This document shows positions 5,443 through 7,114 of a stretch of DNA of 7,114 bases, in pieces. Position numbers and translations under genes: made by a program. Source of the DNA: Candidatus Poseidoniaceae archaeon (GTDB taxonomy: Archaea > Thermoplasmatota > Poseidoniia > Poseidoniales > Poseidoniaceae). Under the pieces are notes generated by a model, which saw nothing but the letters and a program-made list of their open reading frames with translations, had not been told where the DNA came from and ran no database searches. The number at the start of each line of letters is the position of its first letter. The stretch's first letter is position 1. The DNA is taken from the NCBI GenBank assembly GCA_013329865.1, contig DUJJ01000031.1, forward strand, positions 1,054 through 8,167, read 5' to 3'.

Positions 5443-6930
5443 CCATTGTAGTGATTCACTATCATCCAAAATTACTTCTCCATTAGAGTCTGCTAGTGAG
5501 ACTGTACCATCGTCATTTAAGCACTTAAATGTCATTGTCCGATTTCTATAGTTTAATTTACTACTGGCCATAAACCCATTTTTGATAGCGCTAAAGGCTA
5601 ATTTTTTTATGGCCATAAAATTCATTGGAGGTAAATCAACACGAGATTCAAACACACTTGCCATTCTGCAGTGCAGTTGAGTAATCATATAACTTGGTGT
5701 TAACTGTTCAGAAAACCAATCTGCATATCCAATGAAAAAATCGTGCTGTGCTGGTTTTTCTCCCTCAGATATGTTGATACCAATGCCCGCCACAGTTGTT
5801 GTATTATTTCCAATGGACACCGACTCTAGTAATACACCCGAAACTTTACCCGATTTGTGTGGTGTTAATACGATTAGGTCATTCGGCCATTTCAGCAGAA
5901 TATTGGTTTTTTGTTTCCGTTTGACTGATTCAAATGATTGTTTAACTAAGTAACCGAGAACAATTTGCGTGGTTGCTGGTGTCAATTTGTCTGGCAAGCT
6001 GATTTTCCATGAGCATGCAACTAATTGTGCAGCATTTGCCCACTGCCGATTATATCTGCCGTGGCCGTCTGTCTGATGTTGAGCAGCGAGAGAACTTCCA
6101 ACAGGCCAGTCGTTATGTAACAGTTCTGAATTGGTTGAACTGACAACATCTTTGTGAACCAATGGGTGATAAGCAAACGGGTGCCACACTACTAGAATTC
6201 TCAACTGCTCGCCATCAGCAAACACCAATTCGTCAACCACTCTTCCAGCAAAACCATATTTTGCACAAAGGTTGACCAGCTCAGCATCGTCATATCCCTC
6301 TCCAACTGTCAACATTATGAGTCCGGTTTTTTTGAGCAGGCCTAGGTTCTTGATATTCAGTAGAGTCAAAGAAATAAGACTAGTGTTGCTTGTATCGATT
6401 AGGGCAGCCTCTTCAAAGGGTCCGAGGTGAGCCTGATCGTTGCTAACTGCTCTAATGTAAGGCATATTCCAAAATATCAATTCATAATTGTCATTCGGTG
6501 ACCATTGCTCGAGTTTACCATCGTTTTCTGGTCCAATACCTCCTTCCCTTACCTCAACACCTGCAGCGTGGTTTGATTCAAGGAATTGTCTAGCACAAGC
6601 AACTGCAAACGGATTTACGTCACAAGCCGAAACCTCCCAGCCTTGTCGATGACAAAATAATGATAATACACCACTTCCAGTGCCGATTTCAAGGCATCTG
6701 CGGCGTTTGCCAGGGCCAAGTTTCAGGAGGTTTTTAGCTAGAAAGGTAGTATCCTCCCTCGGTGGATAGACCGTATGTGGTAGTTCCACACAGAATAATT
6801 CTCCCGTAGGTGATTTCCAATTCATAGATTTTGTTTCGCCAGCAACTAATTCCAGTTCTCTTGCAACAGAATCGTCGTCGAATAATGGCCCGCTCACAGC
6901 GTAATTATTGAATGCGAAGCCTTTATTCAT
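5434..6930 (-). CDS. birA: Fusion of HemK2/Mtq2-like SAM methyltransferase and biotin-protein ligase
   Basis: This 498-residue protein joins two enzyme domains in one frame. Residues 1 to about 250 form a class I SAM methyltransferase of the HemK2/Mtq2 type: VYPPREDT (54-61), SAM loop LEIGTGSG (80-87), acidic ribose-binding position in ACDVNP (Asp104) and catalytic-type NMPY (155-158), where the family normally has NPPY. Archaeal HemK2 methylates the Gln of the GGQ motif in release factor aRF1. Residues about 258-498 are a complete biotin-protein ligase: STN (265-267), the biotinyl-AMP loop GHGRYNRQW (289-297), KWPNDL (347-352), GVLLES (365-370), VAGIGINIS (380-388) and a C-terminal SH3-like domain (about 455-498). 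This half would attach biotin to the carrier protein of an acyl-CoA carboxylase. The DNA-binding winged helix of bacterial BirA is absent; the methyltransferase takes its place. The ATG at 6930 has only GGGGT two bases upstream, too close for a normal ribosome binding site. The domain identities are strong; the methyltransferase substrate is unknown. Confidence 0.88.
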   Translation of the reverse strand: MNKGFAFNNYAVSGPLFDDDSVARELELVAGETKSMNWKSPTGELFCVELPHTVYPPREDTTFLAKNLLKLGPGKRRRCLEIGTGSGVLSLFCHRQGWEVSACDVNPFAVACARQFLESNHAAGVEVREGGIGPENDGKLEQWSPNDNYELIFWNMPYIRAVSNDQAHLGPFEEAALIDTSNTSLISLTLLNIKNLGLLKKTGLIMLTVGEGYDDAELVNLCAKYGFAGRVVDELVFADGEQLRILVVWHPFAYHPLVHKDVVSSTNSELLHNDWPVGSSLAAQHQTDGHGRYNRQWANAAQLVACSWKISLPDKLTPATTQIVLGYLVKQSFESVKRKQKTNILLKWPNDLIVLTPHKSGKVSGVLLESVSIGNNTTTVAGIGINISEGEKPAQHDFFIGYADWFSEQLTPSYMITQLHCRMASVFESRVDLPPMNFMAIKKLAFSAIKNGFMASSKLNYRNRTMTFKCLNDDGTVSLADSNGEVILDDSESLQWSF

Positions 6931-6970
6931 TACCCCAGTTAGGGACTAATAACATCGAGATGCTCGGAAC

Positions 6971-7050
6971 GGCCTGACTTGGTGGGGCCTCGCTAGTGCG
7001 AGGCTGGGTTCACCCTGCCGTAAATTATAATAACGCAGGGCAAGTCGGCT
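6971..7050. other. Structured GC-rich element, predicted three-way junction, upstream of tRNA-Lys
   Basis: Read by hand, this segment makes three helices. The closing stem pairs 6976-6981 (GACTTG) with 7041-7046 (CAAGTC) and extends across one bulged T (6975) by 6971-6974 with 7047-7050. Hairpin one is a perfect 7-bp stem, 6987-6993 with 6998-7004, closed by a TAGT loop. Hairpin two pairs 7013-7018 (CCCTGC) with 7035-7040 (GCAGGG) around an AT-rich loop, and abuts the closing stem without a gap. GC content is far above the AT-rich surroundings, as is common for structured RNA in AT-rich archaea. No reading frame, T-run terminator, SRP, 5S or RNase P RNA signature is recognised. It could be a small RNA on either strand, a long leader of the fusion gene, or a DNA-level operator. 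Confidence 0.5.
7021..7033. promoter_or_regulatory. AT-rich TATA-like block between the fusion gene and tRNA-Lys
   Basis: TAAATTATAATAA is the clearest AT-rich run in the 142-base spacer between the divergent fusion gene and tRNA-Lys. For the tRNA it lies about 47 bases before the mature 5' end, giving transcription start near 7050 and a leader of about 20 bases for RNase P to remove. On the minus strand it could serve the fusion gene with a leader of about 70 bases. It also forms the loop of hairpin two in the structured element, so both readings may not hold at once. Confidence 0.4.
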
Positions 7051-7072
7051 GACAAGCCCAAGTTGCTACGTT

Positions 7073-7114
7073 GGGCCTGTAGCTCAGTCAGGTAGAGCAT
7101 CCGGCTTTTAACCG
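7073..7114 (+). tRNA. trnK: tRNA-Lys (UUU anticodon), 5' part
   Basis: The first 42 bases of a tRNA are present and the right window edge cuts it in the anticodon stem. Visible parts are the acceptor 5' strand GGGCCTG (7073-7079), T8 and A9, and the D arm GCTC (7082-7085) with GAGC (7095-7098) around a loop containing the conserved GG (7091-7092). The anticodon stem TCCGG (7100-7104) leads into the loop CTTTTAA (7105-7111), which places TTT (7107-7109) at positions 34-36 and therefore reads Lys codons. The 3' anticodon strand begins CCG at the edge. Whether an intron or the CCA end is encoded cannot be seen. Confidence 0.93.

Noticed and set aside
5732..5953. Plus-strand frame of 73 codons opposite the biotin ligase domain
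   Set aside because: It is antisense to the conserved ligase motifs and has no independent support.
6987..7010. Hairpin with TAGT loop as an intrinsic terminator
   Set aside because: No T-run follows on either strand, no gene ends into it, and it fits better as one arm of the larger three-way junction.
7005..7018. GGGTTCACCC as a tRNA T-arm remnant
   Set aside because: The loop lacks the conserved TTCRA arrangement, and no acceptor or D-arm partner lies at the right distance.
1..7114. Mobile element, CRISPR array or defence system
   Set aside because: No transposase, integrase, terminal inverted repeats, spaced direct repeats or defence-type domains were found; the genes are mostly housekeeping or membrane proteins.

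Overview
The window looks like part of an archaeal genome, most likely a marine planktonic euryarchaeon of the Marine Group II/III (Poseidoniia) type. The clues are an archaeal Pop5-type RNase P subunit, a HemK2/Mtq2-like methyltransferase domain, an FtsZ-family GTPase, a twin-arginine Rieske-like precursor, very tight gene packing, and TATA-like boxes. Genes inside operons have GTGAT-type ribosome binding sites, while most first genes have none. The lineage is inferred from gene content; the window holds no complete marker gene or rRNA.

Left part (1-1699, minus strand): a compact electron-transfer operon read right to left. It encodes a secreted, C-terminally anchored choice-of-anchor-V/Reeler-like protein with a Cys-x-Cys-His motif, then a small two-helix membrane protein of unknown function, then the N-terminal 142 residues of a Tat-exported protein that is probably a Rieske iron-sulfur protein. 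The Rieske cluster and any cytochrome b gene would lie beyond the left edge.

Middle (1700-4488): a short intergenic region with a palindromic TATA-like element separates that operon from a plus-strand pair, a small TPR protein and a short, divergent FtsZ/tubulin-family GTPase. A large 10-helix membrane protein with an acidic, Trp-containing tail converges on the GTPase gene; the two share a CTAG palindrome as stop codons.

Right part (4489-7114): RNase P protein subunit 2 (Pop5) is followed by a two-helix membrane protein. Converging on these is an unusual 498-residue fusion of a HemK2/Mtq2-like SAM methyltransferase with a complete biotin-protein ligase. Between the fusion gene and a divergent tRNA-Lys(UUU), which is cut by the window edge, lies a GC-rich segment of about 80 nt. 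It folds on paper into a three-way junction and is not explained by any coding gene.

The most notable items are the methyltransferase-biotin ligase fusion, the structured element upstream of tRNA-Lys, and the minimal FtsZ-like GTPase next to a TPR protein. No mobile element, CRISPR array or defence system is visible.
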